Shown: in pieces, positions 27,864-39,420 of the stretch | How the letters are laid out: each line of letters opens with the position of its first letter | Numbering within the stretch: the stretch's first letter is position 1 | Origin: Bradyrhizobium sp. CCGE-LA001 | GTDB lineage: Bacteria; Pseudomonadota; Alphaproteobacteria; Rhizobiales; Xanthobacteraceae | Length of the DNA stretch: 64,000 nt | Assembly: GCF_000296215.2 (NCBI RefSeq) | Contig: NZ_CP013949.1 | Location: 4,519,501-4,583,500, forward strand | Reading direction: 5' to 3' | Program-made: the position numbers and the translations under genes | The notes under the pieces: generated by a model | The model's input: only the letters and a program-made list of their open reading frames with translations | Told to the model about the DNA's origin: nothing | Database searches by the model: none

Positions 27864-28724
27864 CTATCCCGCCTTTGCCGTCACGATCCAGATCGCACCC
27901 TGCAACGCCACACTCTGTCCCTTCAAAAACGGCGCGAGCATCTCGCGGATCGAGGCTTTCGCGGCCTCGTAGGTCTCCGGCGGATGGCCCTGGAGCGCAC
28001 GGCTGGCGGGGCCGATCTGGAGCGCGCCGTCGACCGCCGCCTCGAGCCCGCCGCCGATCGCGATATCCATCGGAAGATTGTGCGGCTGCATCGCGACGTC
28101 CACGAAGCCAGCGCCCTTCAGGATACGCATCACGCGCTCCTCAGAGGCGAAGGCGAACGGACCGGGCTCCTCGGGCCCGACCGGCGGCATCTTGGGGACG
28201 TGCTTATAGACCGCCATCAAGGGCGTCATCATCCACGGATTTTCCTTCGGCTCGCGCCAGCAGACGAAGGCGAGCCGCCCGGTCGGCGTCAGCGCGCGGC
28301 GAAGATTGGTGAAGGAGGCGATCGGATCGGCGAAGAACATCACGCCAAAGCGCGAGGCGAGCAGATCGAAGCTCGCCGGCTCGAACCGATGCACCGTCGC
28401 ATCCGCCAGCACGAAATCGAGCGGCAGGCCTTTCGGCGCCAACGCGCGCGCCTGCGACAGCATGGGCTCGGAGACGTCGAGCCCGAGCGCAAAGCCATCG
28501 GGCGCCACCGCCCTCGCGAACGCGAACGTCGTCGCGCCGGAGCCGCAGCCGACATCGAGAACGCGCTCGCCCGGCTTTGGCCCGGCGCGGTCGATCAGCA
28601 CGTCAGCGATGGGGCCGAGCAGCTTCTCCTGCGCCGTGTGACGATCGGCCCAACGCTGCCCGCTCGGCCCGTTCCAATAAGCGATCTGGTCGGCGTTCTC
28701 TGCGTGTCCGCTCGGCTGTTGCAT
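27864..28724 (-). CDS. Class I SAM-dependent methyltransferase (UbiE-like)
   Basis: A 286-residue cytoplasmic methyltransferase. VLDVGCGSGATTFAFA is motif I, LGLDVSEPML motif II and FDLLASRFGVMFFADP the post-motif region. The layout (IAYWNGPSGQRWADRH near the N-terminus, GRLAFVCWREPKENPW after the core) is that of UbiE/COQ5-like proteins without an assigned substrate. I chose the ATG at 28722-28724 (MQQPSGH), preceded by GGGGAC; an ATG at 28745 would add seven residues. It is a single gene ending at the family 1 repeat. Confidence 0.85.
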   Translation of the reverse strand: MQQPSGHAENADQIAYWNGPSGQRWADRHTAQEKLLGPIADVLIDRAGPKPGERVLDVGCGSGATTFAFARAVAPDGFALGLDVSEPMLSQARALAPKGLPLDFVLADATVHRFEPASFDLLASRFGVMFFADPIASFTNLRRALTPTGRLAFVCWREPKENPWMMTPLMAVYKHVPKMPPVGPEEPGPFAFASEERVMRILKGAGFVDVAMQPHNLPMDIAIGGGLEAAVDGALQIGPASRALQGHPPETYEAAKASIREMLAPFLKGQSVALQGAIWIVTAKAG

Positions 28725-28955
28725 GGTGTCCCCGGTCGTTCCCATTCCCGAATGCCCGTCCCGTCGCGGTTCTAAGACCGCACAGCGGCGATATCACGTC
28801 GGGAAGGCAGGCGCACCCCTTCAAGGAGCCAAAGCGAGCGCGCCGTCATTACCAGATTGCGATGGTCGAACCACTCTTATTCAAGCGCCGTGCTTTGCGC
28901 AGGCACGTCCGGCAGCAATGGCGATAAATGAGATCCCCAGGCCGGCCCGGGCGCC

Positions 28956-28971
28956 TGTGACGTTGATCACA
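28956..28971. promoter_or_regulatory. Perfect CRP-type palindrome upstream of the caspase-like gene
   Basis: TGTGA-CGTTGA-TCACA exactly matches the CRP consensus TGTGA-N6-TCACA. Its centre lies about 72 bases before the ATG at 29036, and roughly 53 bases before the start point expected from the candidate promoter at 28982-29010, one helical turn from a class II position. Which alphaproteobacterial CRP/FNR-family protein would bind is unknown. Confidence 0.5.
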
Positions 28972-28981
28972 TAGCTGTCCT

Positions 28982-29010
28982 TTGCCTCGATGACACTCTG
29001 CGACTACTCT
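28982..29010 (+). promoter_or_regulatory. Candidate promoter of the caspase-like gene
   Basis: TTGCCT (28982-28987) and TACTCT (29005-29010) are spaced by 17 bases and lie just downstream of the CRP-type palindrome. Matches to -35 and -10 consensus are moderate; the spacing and the site next to it raise the likelihood. Confidence 0.4.
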
Positions 29011-29035
29011 GATCACATTGCGATTTGGGGCGGCA

Positions 29036-30892
29036 ATGGGCGCGATTCGGATTTTCCTGTTTTTATTGACGGGCCTGTGTCTCAGCTGCGGATCGGCGCA
29101 TGCGGAAAAGCGCGTTGCTCTCGTCATCGGCAATTCCGCCTACAAAAGCGTACCCCGGCTCGCCAATCCGGTGAATGACGCTTTCCTTGTCGGCGGCATG
29201 TTCAGGAAGGCCGGGTTCGACACCGTGGACGTCAAGCTCGACCTGAGCGTCGTCGACATGCGCAAGGCGCTCCGCGAGTTCGGCAGCAAGGCGCGCGAAG
29301 CCGACGTCGCCGTTATTTATTATGCGGGCCACGGCATCGAGCTTGACGGCAACAACTACCTCATCCCAACCGATGCCGCGCTGGAAACCGACGCCGACGT
29401 GTTCGACGAGGCTTTCCCGCTCGACCGGGTGTTGTTCGCCATCGAGCCGGCCAAGCAGCTTCGCCTCGTCATTCTCGATGCCTGCCGCGATAACCCGTTC
29501 GCCAAGACGATGAAACGGACGGTCGCCGCACGCGCCATCGGCCGCGGCCTCGCCAAGGTCGAGCCGAGCAGCCCGAACACCATGATCGCCTTCGCGGCCA
29601 AGGCCGGCTCGACCGCCTCCGACGGCGATTCCAGAAACAGCCCGTTTGCCGCAGCCCTGGTCGAACGCCTGCCCACGCCCGGGCTCGACCTGCGCAAGGC
29701 GTTCGGCTTCGTCCGTGACGACGTCCTCAAGAACACTGGTTACAAGCAGGAGCCCTATGTCTACGGCTCGCTGGGCGGCGATGACGTGCCGCTGGTGGCG
29801 GCGAAGCCGGTTGTCACCGGTCCCCAGGCAAACCCTGACAGCGAGATCCGACGCGACTACGAACTGGCGCTTCAGCTCGGCACGCGTGACGGATGGACGG
29901 CGTTCCTCAACCGCTTTCCGAGCGGCTTCTATGCCGATCTCGCGAAAGGCCAGATGAACAAGATCGTCGCCGAAGAGATCCGCGCCGCCACTGCAGATAA
30001 GGCCCGGCAGGCGGAAGAGGGAAAGGCCCGGCTCGCTGCCGAGCGGGCCAACAAGGCCGAGCAGGAGAAGGCGGCAGCCGCGGCCAAAGCTGCCGAGGAA
30101 AAGCGCCTTGCGGCCGAGAAGGCCAAGCAGATCGAGGAAGCCAGGGCGGCCGCAGCCGAGCAGCGGCGGAAAGAAGCCGAGGCGGCAGCAGCGAAGGTCC
30201 TCGCTGACAAGCAAGCCGCCGAGAAGGCGCTGGCTGAGAAACTCGCGAGCGACAAGGCCGCAGCCGAGCTCGCTGCGAAGCAGGCCGCGGAGAAACAGGC
30301 CTCAGGCAATGCAGAGCAGAAGGTCGCGGCGGTTGCACCCTCTTCAACCCCGCCGGCGACGTCTCCGCAGGAAACGACAAAACTGGTGCAGTCGGAGCTC
30401 CGCCGCGTCGGCTGTCTGACGGCCTCAGCAGACGGCGACTGGAACGCTGCATCACAACGTTCGCTGACGCTGTTCAACAAATACGCCGGCACCAAATTCG
30501 ACCCCAAGCTCCCCAGCTTCGAAGCGCTGGACGCGATCAAGGTCAAGCCGGGCCGCGTCTGCCCGCTGATCTGCGACCGCGGATTCAAGGCCGATGGCGA
30601 CGCCTGCGTGAAGATCACCTGCCGCGCCGGCTACCGCGTCAATGACGACAATGAATGCGAGAAGGTGCAGGACAAGAAGCCCATCGCCAAGCGCGACGAC
30701 GCACCTGCGCGAGACACAGAACGTAAGAAAACCGAAGCTGCTCCGTCGAAACCGCAATCGAGTGGGCAAATCGTGTGCGGACATGCCGGCTGCCGCCCGG
30801 TCCGGCCCGGCTGCCGTCTCGAGTTGAACTCGCCGGCGGTCTTTGCGAAGGGGAATATGGGAGGATACACAAACGTTGAAGTCTGCAACTGA
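29036..30892 (+). CDS. Secreted caspase-like (peptidase C14) protein with coiled coil
   Basis: A 618-residue exported protein. A signal peptide (residues 1-23, ending GSAHA) is followed by a caspase-fold domain at about residues 25-245. The catalytic dyad is intact: His99 in YYAGHGIELDG and Cys150 in VILDACRDNPF. A long Ala/Lys/Glu coiled coil spans about residues 315-420. After it comes a helical segment resembling a peptidoglycan-binding fold (KLVQSELRRVGCLTASADGD), then a Cys-rich region (CPLICDRGFKADGDACVKITC). I chose the ATG at 29036 over an in-frame TTG at 29018. Such orthocaspases are common in this group; the substrate is unknown. A CRP-type site lies upstream. Confidence 0.88.
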   Translation: MGAIRIFLFLLTGLCLSCGSAHAEKRVALVIGNSAYKSVPRLANPVNDAFLVGGMFRKAGFDTVDVKLDLSVVDMRKALREFGSKAREADVAVIYYAGHGIELDGNNYLIPTDAALETDADVFDEAFPLDRVLFAIEPAKQLRLVILDACRDNPFAKTMKRTVAARAIGRGLAKVEPSSPNTMIAFAAKAGSTASDGDSRNSPFAAALVERLPTPGLDLRKAFGFVRDDVLKNTGYKQEPYVYGSLGGDDVPLVAAKPVVTGPQANPDSEIRRDYELALQLGTRDGWTAFLNRFPSGFYADLAKGQMNKIVAEEIRAATADKARQAEEGKARLAAERANKAEQEKAAAAAKAAEEKRLAAEKAKQIEEARAAAAEQRRKEAEAAAAKVLADKQAAEKALAEKLASDKAAAELAAKQAAEKQASGNAEQKVAAVAPSSTPPATSPQETTKLVQSELRRVGCLTASADGDWNAASQRSLTLFNKYAGTKFDPKLPSFEALDAIKVKPGRVCPLICDRGFKADGDACVKITCRAGYRVNDDNECEKVQDKKPIAKRDDAPARDTERKKTEAAPSKPQSSGQIVCGHAGCRPVRPGCRLELNSPAVFAKGNMGGYTNVEVCN

Positions 30893-31034
30893 GTTGCGCG
30901 TTGGGCCCAGACCCGACACAAGCGTCTCATACCCGCGCATTGCGGCCGCATTGGTTTCACCGAACCGCCACATCGGAATCAGATGCCAACCAGATTTCCC
31001 CGCTAGGGTCGCGGTTCCTCAAACTGGAAAAGGC

Positions 31035-31397
31035 ATGACCATGCGCAGCTTCACGGCATCTGTCATCGTTGCAGCTCTCTCGCTGGGAACACCGACCCTT
31101 GTGCAGGCGCAGGGCGCATCCTCGCAATCCGGCACGGAACAGCCGTCGACGCAGTCCAGCACGGTGATCCGGAGCATACAGGTTGTCGACGTCAAGGAAT
31201 TGCAGCCGGCCGTGCGCGCCAAGGTCGATGAACTCGTGGCGCAAACGACCGAGAAGGACATCCAGTCGCTCCGGCAGTCTATCGACGCCACACCGCAGGC
31301 CGCCTCGGTGCTCAAAGCCAAGGGCTTGAGCTCGGCACAAGTCGTCGCGATCAACATCGCCGACGGCGTGCTGACGATGTTCACCAAGACGGCCTGA
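31035..31397 (+). CDS. Small secreted protein of unknown function
   Basis: A 120-residue protein with a clear signal peptide (SFTASVIVAALSLGTPTLVQ, cleavage near AQA). A Ser/Gln-rich linker follows, then an alpha-helical domain containing VRAKVDELVAQTTEKDIQSL and VLKAKGLSSAQVVAINIADG. The frame is open to 30843, overlapping the caspase-like gene, but the signal peptide fixes the start near 31035 or the ATG at 31041. It is 143 bases downstream of the caspase-like gene on the same strand and could share its transcript. No family recognised. Confidence 0.75.
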   Translation: MTMRSFTASVIVAALSLGTPTLVQAQGASSQSGTEQPSTQSSTVIRSIQVVDVKELQPAVRAKVDELVAQTTEKDIQSLRQSIDATPQAASVLKAKGLSSAQVVAINIADGVLTMFTKTA

Positions 31398-31461
31398 GAC
31401 CCGGAGCATGACCGCCGCCTCCTCGGCTGGAGGTCGAGATCCGCAGTGCGAGAAAGGATTG

Positions 31462-31484
31462 CCCTGCAGCGGGCTGCTGCAGGG
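31462..31484. terminator. Perfect stem-loop downstream of the small secreted gene
   Basis: CCCTGCAGC (31462-31470) pairs fully with GCTGCAGGG (31476-31484) around a 5-base loop. There is no T-run, so termination is uncertain. The rest of 31398-31588 shows no gene. Confidence 0.4.
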
Positions 31485-31588
31485 CCGCCCGTGTCCGGCA
31501 GAAAGCTCTAACCAGACGGCATTGGAGCCCGCTCGGGCGCGCTCGGCTCTTGCTTCGGCACCTGCCGGGGCGCTAAAGAGGCGCCATT

Positions 31589-31665
31589 GGGCGGTTAGCT
31601 CAGCTGGTTAGAGCATCTCGTTTACACCGAGAGGGTCCGCGGTTCGAATCCGTGACCGCCCACCA
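31589..31665 (+). tRNA. tRNA-Val (TAC anticodon)
   Basis: A 77-base cloverleaf with encoded CCA. The acceptor stem pairs GGGCGGT with ACCGCCC, the D arm is AGCTCAGCTGGTTAGAGC, the anticodon loop is TTTACAC (anticodon TAC) and the T arm contains GGTTCGAATCC. Discriminator A. Confidence 0.97.
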
Positions 31666-31739
31666 GCCTTCGCTCGCTTCGCGAGCTACGGCTCGGCAGG
31701 CCAGCAGCGCAGGCCATGAGCGCGAAGCAAGTGAAGGCT
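31666..31739. repeat. Foldback element abutting tRNA-Val (family 5)
   Basis: Directly after the tRNA CCA, GCCTTCGCTCGCTTCGCG mirrors CGCGAAGCAAGTGAAGGC at the other end, with a smaller AGGCC repeat in the centre. About 50 further GC-rich bases lead to the end of the GFA-fold gene at 31788. I know similar sequences to be dispersed in Bradyrhizobium genomes, but only one copy was seen in this window. Confidence 0.6.
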
Positions 31740-31787
31740 GTCGCGCCGAAACCCAACGGGCGAAGGCGGGCTCGCCAATCTCGGCCC

Positions 31788-32192
31788 TCAATCCCCCGGC
31801 CTGCCCGGCAGCAGCGGCACGGCGTCGATCCACACCGCCGCCGACTGGCACCAGATCTGCCTGACGGGCCGCAATTGGTCGCGCTGGCGGATAGCGCCCC
31901 AGCGGATGCCCCAATCATCAGCCTGGTCGCCCTCACCGCTCGTGAACAGCGGGGAACCGCAATCGGCGCAGAAATGCTGGAAGCGCATTCGGCCGTTGTC
32001 GCCGCGCTTGCCGTAGATTTTTGGCGTGCCGCCGGTCAGGTGGACGTCAGCCTTGGTGCAGATCGCAGTCACCCGGAACGGCGAGCCGGTCAGCGTCTGG
32101 CAGTCCCGGCAGTGGCACACCGAGACCTCCTCCGGATCGATCTCGGCCTCAAAGGTGATCTTCCCGCAATGGCATTGCCCGTCGATCTGCAT
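31788..32192 (-). CDS. GFA-fold (glutathione-dependent formaldehyde-activating type) protein
   Basis: A 134-residue zinc-binding protein. The Cys ligands of the GFA fold are present: GQCHCGKITFEA, VCHCRDCQTLTG and HFCADCGSPLF. Despite the family name, most members have no proven formaldehyde activity, so only the fold is claimed. The ATG at 32190-32192 (MQIDGQCHCG) has GGGGAC upstream; the frame extends six residues further without need. The gene lies 24 bases downstream of the lon terminator on the same strand, so it has its own promoter or some read-through. Confidence 0.88.
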   Translation of the reverse strand: MQIDGQCHCGKITFEAEIDPEEVSVCHCRDCQTLTGSPFRVTAICTKADVHLTGGTPKIYGKRGDNGRMRFQHFCADCGSPLFTSGEGDQADDWGIRWGAIRQRDQLRPVRQIWCQSAAVWIDAVPLLPGRPGD

Positions 32193-32216
32193 TGCCGCGT
32201 CCCCTTCCCCCAAACA

Positions 32217-32242
32217 AAAACGGCGCCCGAAGGCGCCGTTTT
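32217..32242 (-). terminator. Terminator of lon
   Basis: AAAACGGCGCC (32217-32227) pairs with GGCGCCGTTTT (32232-32242) around CGAA. On the minus strand the stem is followed by a T-run, 19 bases past the lon stop. The A and T flanks would also allow it to work in the opposite direction. Confidence 0.9.
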
Positions 32243-32260
32243 ATCATCTTTCGCTTGAGA

Positions 32261-34684
<2,424 letters not shown>

Positions 34685-35003
34685 GGCCTTTTCCTTTTGC
34701 TTTGCCCCCTCGCACGCAGCCCGCTGATCATGCGCAACCGCCACAAGGTGCCGAGGTGATCCGCAAGACGGTCGGCCCGTTTGCGCGTTGGACCGGCTTG
34801 CCGGATCGGAACTGAGGCGAATCTTGAAGAGAATTTTCGCTCGCCGCCGACATTAGGTGGCTATCGACAAGGGGGGTGTCAAGTCATTGAAAAACGCGCG
34901 CCATCAGGCGCTTACGCAACGCGATAAGCGACGCAACACCGGCTGCGGAGATACATGTCCGCAGCCCGATTTGATGAGACGATTGGAGCGTTTCCAGCGC
35001 CGA
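34685..35003 (-). promoter_or_regulatory. clpX-lon intergenic region with candidate lon promoter
   Basis: No gene is seen in these 319 bases. On the minus strand TTGACA (34877-34882) precedes CCTAAT (34852-34857), with a 19-base spacer, about 170 bases before the lon start. The -35 is perfect but the spacing is long. CTTGAC also fits the -35 of rhizobial heat-shock (RpoH) promoters. Sigma factor assignment is therefore open. Confidence 0.35.
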
Positions 35004-36275
<1,272 letters not shown>

Positions 36276-36735
36276 TCATGTCTCCGTCCGCGGTTCGATC
36301 CCGTTCCGCTCGATCGCTCCATTCCGACACGACGGCCGGCATGAAGCTTAAGTAGAGCAAATTCCGTACCAAAAAAGACCCTACGCTTTACACACCGTGC
36401 GAATCACGGTCACTCGATTCTCCCGCGATCATAGCCGATCAGTCGTAGCCAACCATGCTGTCACCCGACTATCAAGAATTCGCTAATCGGGGGTCGCCGG
36501 CTACCCGTGACAATACCGTGATTTCCGGCCTTGGCACGGACGAAGTGATCGAAATCACCCCGGCGTTGCTGGATTGCCACGAAAAACAAGCACGAAAGAG
36601 GAACTTTCTGCCTGTCGCAGGGCGCAAAACCACGTTTTGCGATGCGCGCACGCGCACCTAACGTGAACAGCGCCCTGACGGGTGTGCGGCGATCCCCAGA
36701 AAGTTGCCGGAGGATCGCCGTCACGACCGGTAGTG
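36276..36735. other. 460-base gap between clpP and clpX, no gene seen
   Basis: Both strands were read for coding potential; none is convincing (a 68-residue plus-strand frame at 36455-36661 has no supporting features). The gap holds a perfect inverted repeat, CGCAAAAC-CAC-GTTTTGCG, at 36623-36641. It also has an imperfect larger hairpin (GGCGATCC with GGATCGCC) at about 36690-36722 just past the clpP stop, which may act as its terminator. The clpX promoter presumably lies between 36300 and 36450. Confidence 0.5.
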
Positions 36736-37371
36736 TTACGGGGCCTTCGCCGTCGCCGGTTCCTCGGCGCGCTTGTCGATGACCTTGTCGACCAGACCGA
36801 ACTCCTTGGCGTCGTTCGCGGTCAGGAACTTGTCGCGCTCCAGCGCGTCCTCGATCGTCTTGTAGGTCTGGCCGGTGTGCTTCACGTAGATTTCGTTGAG
36901 CCGCTTCTTCAAGTTCAGGATTTCCTGGGCGTGCAGCATGATGTCGGTGGCCTGCCCCTGGAAGCCGCCGGAGGGCTGGTGAACCATGATGCGTGCATTC
37001 GGCAGCGAGAAGCGCATGTCCTTCTCGCCGGCCGCGAGCAGCAGCGAGCCCATCGAGGCAGCCTGACCCGTGCACAGCGTCGACACCGGCGGGCGGATGA
37101 ACTGCATGGTGTCGTAGATCGCAAGGCCCGACGTCACCACGCCGCCCGGCGAGTTGATGTACATCGAGATTTCCTTCTTCGGATTCTCCGCCTCGAGGAA
37201 CAAGAGCTGCGCGACGACGAGCGTCGACATGCCGTCCTCGACCGGGCCGGTCAGGAAGATGATGCGCTCCTTCAGGAGACGCGAGAAAATGTCGTAGGCG
37301 CGCTCGCCACGGTTGGTCTGCTCGACCACCATGGGCACGAGGTTCATGTAGGTTTCAACCGGATCGCGCAT
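36736..37371 (-). CDS. clpP: ATP-dependent Clp protease proteolytic subunit ClpP
   Basis: A 211-residue serine protease that forms the double-ring chamber of the ClpXP protease. The catalytic triad is intact: Ser106 (GQAASMGSLL), His131 (MVHQPSGGFQG) and Asp180 (ALERDKFL). The MRDPVETYMNLVPMVVEQTNRGERAYDIFSRLL start is typical of rhizobial ClpP. It is transcribed in the same direction as tig, clpX and lon, but a terminator separates it from tig and 460 bases from clpX. Confidence 0.98.
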   Translation of the reverse strand: MRDPVETYMNLVPMVVEQTNRGERAYDIFSRLLKERIIFLTGPVEDGMSTLVVAQLLFLEAENPKKEISMYINSPGGVVTSGLAIYDTMQFIRPPVSTLCTGQAASMGSLLLAAGEKDMRFSLPNARIMVHQPSGGFQGQATDIMLHAQEILNLKKRLNEIYVKHTGQTYKTIEDALERDKFLTANDAKEFGLVDKVIDKRAEEPATAKAP

Positions 37372-37576
37372 GAGTCACCTAGGGTTTTCGGAGACGGACA
37401 TCGCCGGGCAGGCTCGCCAGTTTGGCTGGATTTGCCGGAGGGCGGATGGACGTCCTGTGATGCAGGAACTTGGTAGAGCTAGAAGGCGTACCGACAGATA
37501 TAGCCCAATTCGCGCCTGACAAGTGCGGAGCGCATTAAGGCTTAATCCGATCGGCAGTTGAAGCTGATTCGTGCAA

Positions 37577-37612
37577 AGAGGCCCAGCCGACCATCTGGCT
37601 AGCTGGGCCTCT
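37577..37612 (-). terminator. Terminator of tig
   Basis: AGAGGCCCAGC (37577-37587) pairs with GCTGGGCCTCT (37602-37612) around a 14-base loop, with TTT following on the minus strand, 38 bases past the tig stop. The long loop makes it slightly weaker than the others. Confidence 0.75.
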
Positions 37613-37650
37613 CCACTGATCATCCTTAATGGGAGACTATCTTAAAGCCC

Positions 37651-39012
37651 TCAGGCAGCGGTCTTTTCCGCCTCGTCGTCCTTGTAGAGGTCCTCGCGCG
37701 AAACCTTCGTCTCGGTCACGTTGGCAAGCTCAAGGATGAAGTCGACCACCTTGTCCTCGTAGATCGGTGCACGAAGCTGGGCCAGCGCCTGGGCGTTGTT
37801 GCGGTAATAGTCCCAGACTTCCTTCTCGCGGCCGGGCATCTGGCGCGCGCGCTCGATCACGGCGCGGCCGACCTCGTCGTCGGTCACGCTGATCTTGTTC
37901 TTCTCGCCGATCTCGGAGAGCACGAGGCCGAGCCGCACGCGGCGGTCGGCGATCTTGCGATACTCTTCCTTGGCCTTGTCCTCGGTGGTGTCCTCGTCGG
38001 CGAAGGTCTTGCCGGCGGAGGCCATCTCGGCCTTCACCGAGTTCCACATCAGATTGAACTCTTCGTCGACGAGCGAGGGCGGCGCCTCGAAGCGATGCGC
38101 CTCGTCGAGACGGTCGAGCAGCGCCCGCTTGACGCGCTGGCGCGTTGCGGTCGCGAACTCGGCAGTCAGCCGCTCGCGTGCGGCTTCCTTCAGCTTGTCG
38201 AGCGATTCGAGGCCGAGCGTCTTGGCGAACTCGTCGTCGATCGCGAGATCCTGCGGCGCCTCGATCAGCGTCGCGGTGGTCTCGAACTCGGCGGGCTGAC
38301 CGGCGAGCTTGTCGTTCATGTAGTTCTGCGGGAACGACACTTTCAGCGTGCGCGTCTCATTGGCGCCGATGCCGATGAGCTGCTCCTCGAAGCCGGGGAT
38401 GAAGGTGTTGGAGCCGATGACGACCTGGATGCCTTCGCCGGTGCCGCCCTCGAACAGTTCGCCGTTGATGCTGCCCTTGAAATTGATGGTGACGCGATCA
38501 CCCGAACCCGCCTTGGCGCCCTCGCCCTTGTCGGCAAAGCTGCGGTTGGAATCGGCGATGCGCTTGATCGCTTCGTCGACATCGGCGTCGGTGACCTCGG
38601 CGACGGGCTTCTCGACCTGGAAGGTCTTGAAGTCGGCGAGCGCAATCGAAGGCACCACTTCGATTGCGACCGTGTAGGTCAGATCGGTCTTGCCGCTCAG
38701 CAGCTCCTCGACCTCGGCCTGCTCGCTCGGCATGGTGATCTTCGGCTCGGTCGCAAGGCGAAAGCCGCGCTCGGAGAACAGCTGCGTGTTGGTGTCGCGG
38801 ATGGTCTGGTCGATGGTCTCGGCCATCACCGAACGGCCATAGACCTTCTTCAAATGCGCGACCGGCACCTTGCCGGGGCGAAAGCCGTTGATGCGGACCT
38901 TGTCCTTGAGGTCGACGAGCTTGGCGCCGGCCTTGGCGTCGAGATCCGACGCCGGGACGCTGATCTTGAACTCGTGCTTCAAACCTTCCGAGAGGGTCTC
39001 TGTGACCTGCAT
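37651..39012 (-). CDS. tig: Trigger factor (ribosome-bound chaperone, peptidyl-prolyl isomerase)
   Basis: A 453-residue chaperone that binds nascent chains at the ribosome exit tunnel. The ribosome-binding domain has the signature GFRPGKVPVAHLKK. The FKBP-type isomerase domain follows (KGEGAKAGSGDRVTINFKGS, GTGEGIQVVIG), and a long helical C-terminal chaperone domain completes it. The ATG at 39010-39012 (MQVTETLSEG) is the normal start; the open frame upstream to 39213 reads across the intergenic region and tRNA-Leu and is not coding. It precedes clpP in the usual order. Confidence 0.98.
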   Translation of the reverse strand: MQVTETLSEGLKHEFKISVPASDLDAKAGAKLVDLKDKVRINGFRPGKVPVAHLKKVYGRSVMAETIDQTIRDTNTQLFSERGFRLATEPKITMPSEQAEVEELLSGKTDLTYTVAIEVVPSIALADFKTFQVEKPVAEVTDADVDEAIKRIADSNRSFADKGEGAKAGSGDRVTINFKGSINGELFEGGTGEGIQVVIGSNTFIPGFEEQLIGIGANETRTLKVSFPQNYMNDKLAGQPAEFETTATLIEAPQDLAIDDEFAKTLGLESLDKLKEAARERLTAEFATATRQRVKRALLDRLDEAHRFEAPPSLVDEEFNLMWNSVKAEMASAGKTFADEDTTEDKAKEEYRKIADRRVRLGLVLSEIGEKNKISVTDDEVGRAVIERARQMPGREKEVWDYYRNNAQALAQLRAPIYEDKVVDFILELANVTETKVSREDLYKDDEAEKTAA

Positions 39013-39181
39013 GGCGTCCAATCTTCTTTTCGTTCGGTCCCGGCGCGCATGCGTCGGGACGCTGTCATTAATCGATCCAGCGCGAGGCGGACGCCTCAAC
39101 GCCGGTGGTTCATCGGACCGCTCCAAGCGGCCAAACATCCGCGAGGAAGGTCTCGTAATCCGTGCAAACGCGATAAGCGCT

Positions 39182-39266
39182 TGGTGCGGGCGGAGGGACT
39201 CGAACCCCCACAACTTTCGTCACTGGAACCTAAATCCAGCGCGTCTACCAGTTCCGCCACGCCCGC
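39182..39266 (-). tRNA. tRNA-Leu (TAG anticodon)
   Basis: An 85-base class II cloverleaf on the minus strand including encoded CCA. The acceptor stem pairs GCGGGCG with CGCCCGC, the anticodon loop is ATTTAGG (anticodon TAG), a long variable arm is formed by TGACG and CGTCA-like bases, and the T arm contains GGTTCGAGTCC. Confidence 0.96.
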
Positions 39267-39420
39267 GTGAATTTGCATCAAGACCGGCCGCGATGCCGCG
39301 GGCGGCCGGGCTTATAGCATGCGCCTGACTGTTCGCAGCAAAAAAATGGCCCGATGGAGGCAAGCTTCAAATAGGCACGGTGGCTGGACTTATCCAGCGC
39401 GGCGTGGTCCGGATCGCGCC

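Noticed and set aside
31589..31787. tRNA-Val with adjacent repeat as a phage or island attachment site
   Set aside because: No integrase gene, no direct repeat of the tRNA end, and ordinary housekeeping genes follow at once.
36455..36661. A 68-residue frame in the clpP-clpX gap
   Set aside because: No ribosome-binding site, no hydrophobic or domain pattern, and it runs through the palindrome at 36623-36641.
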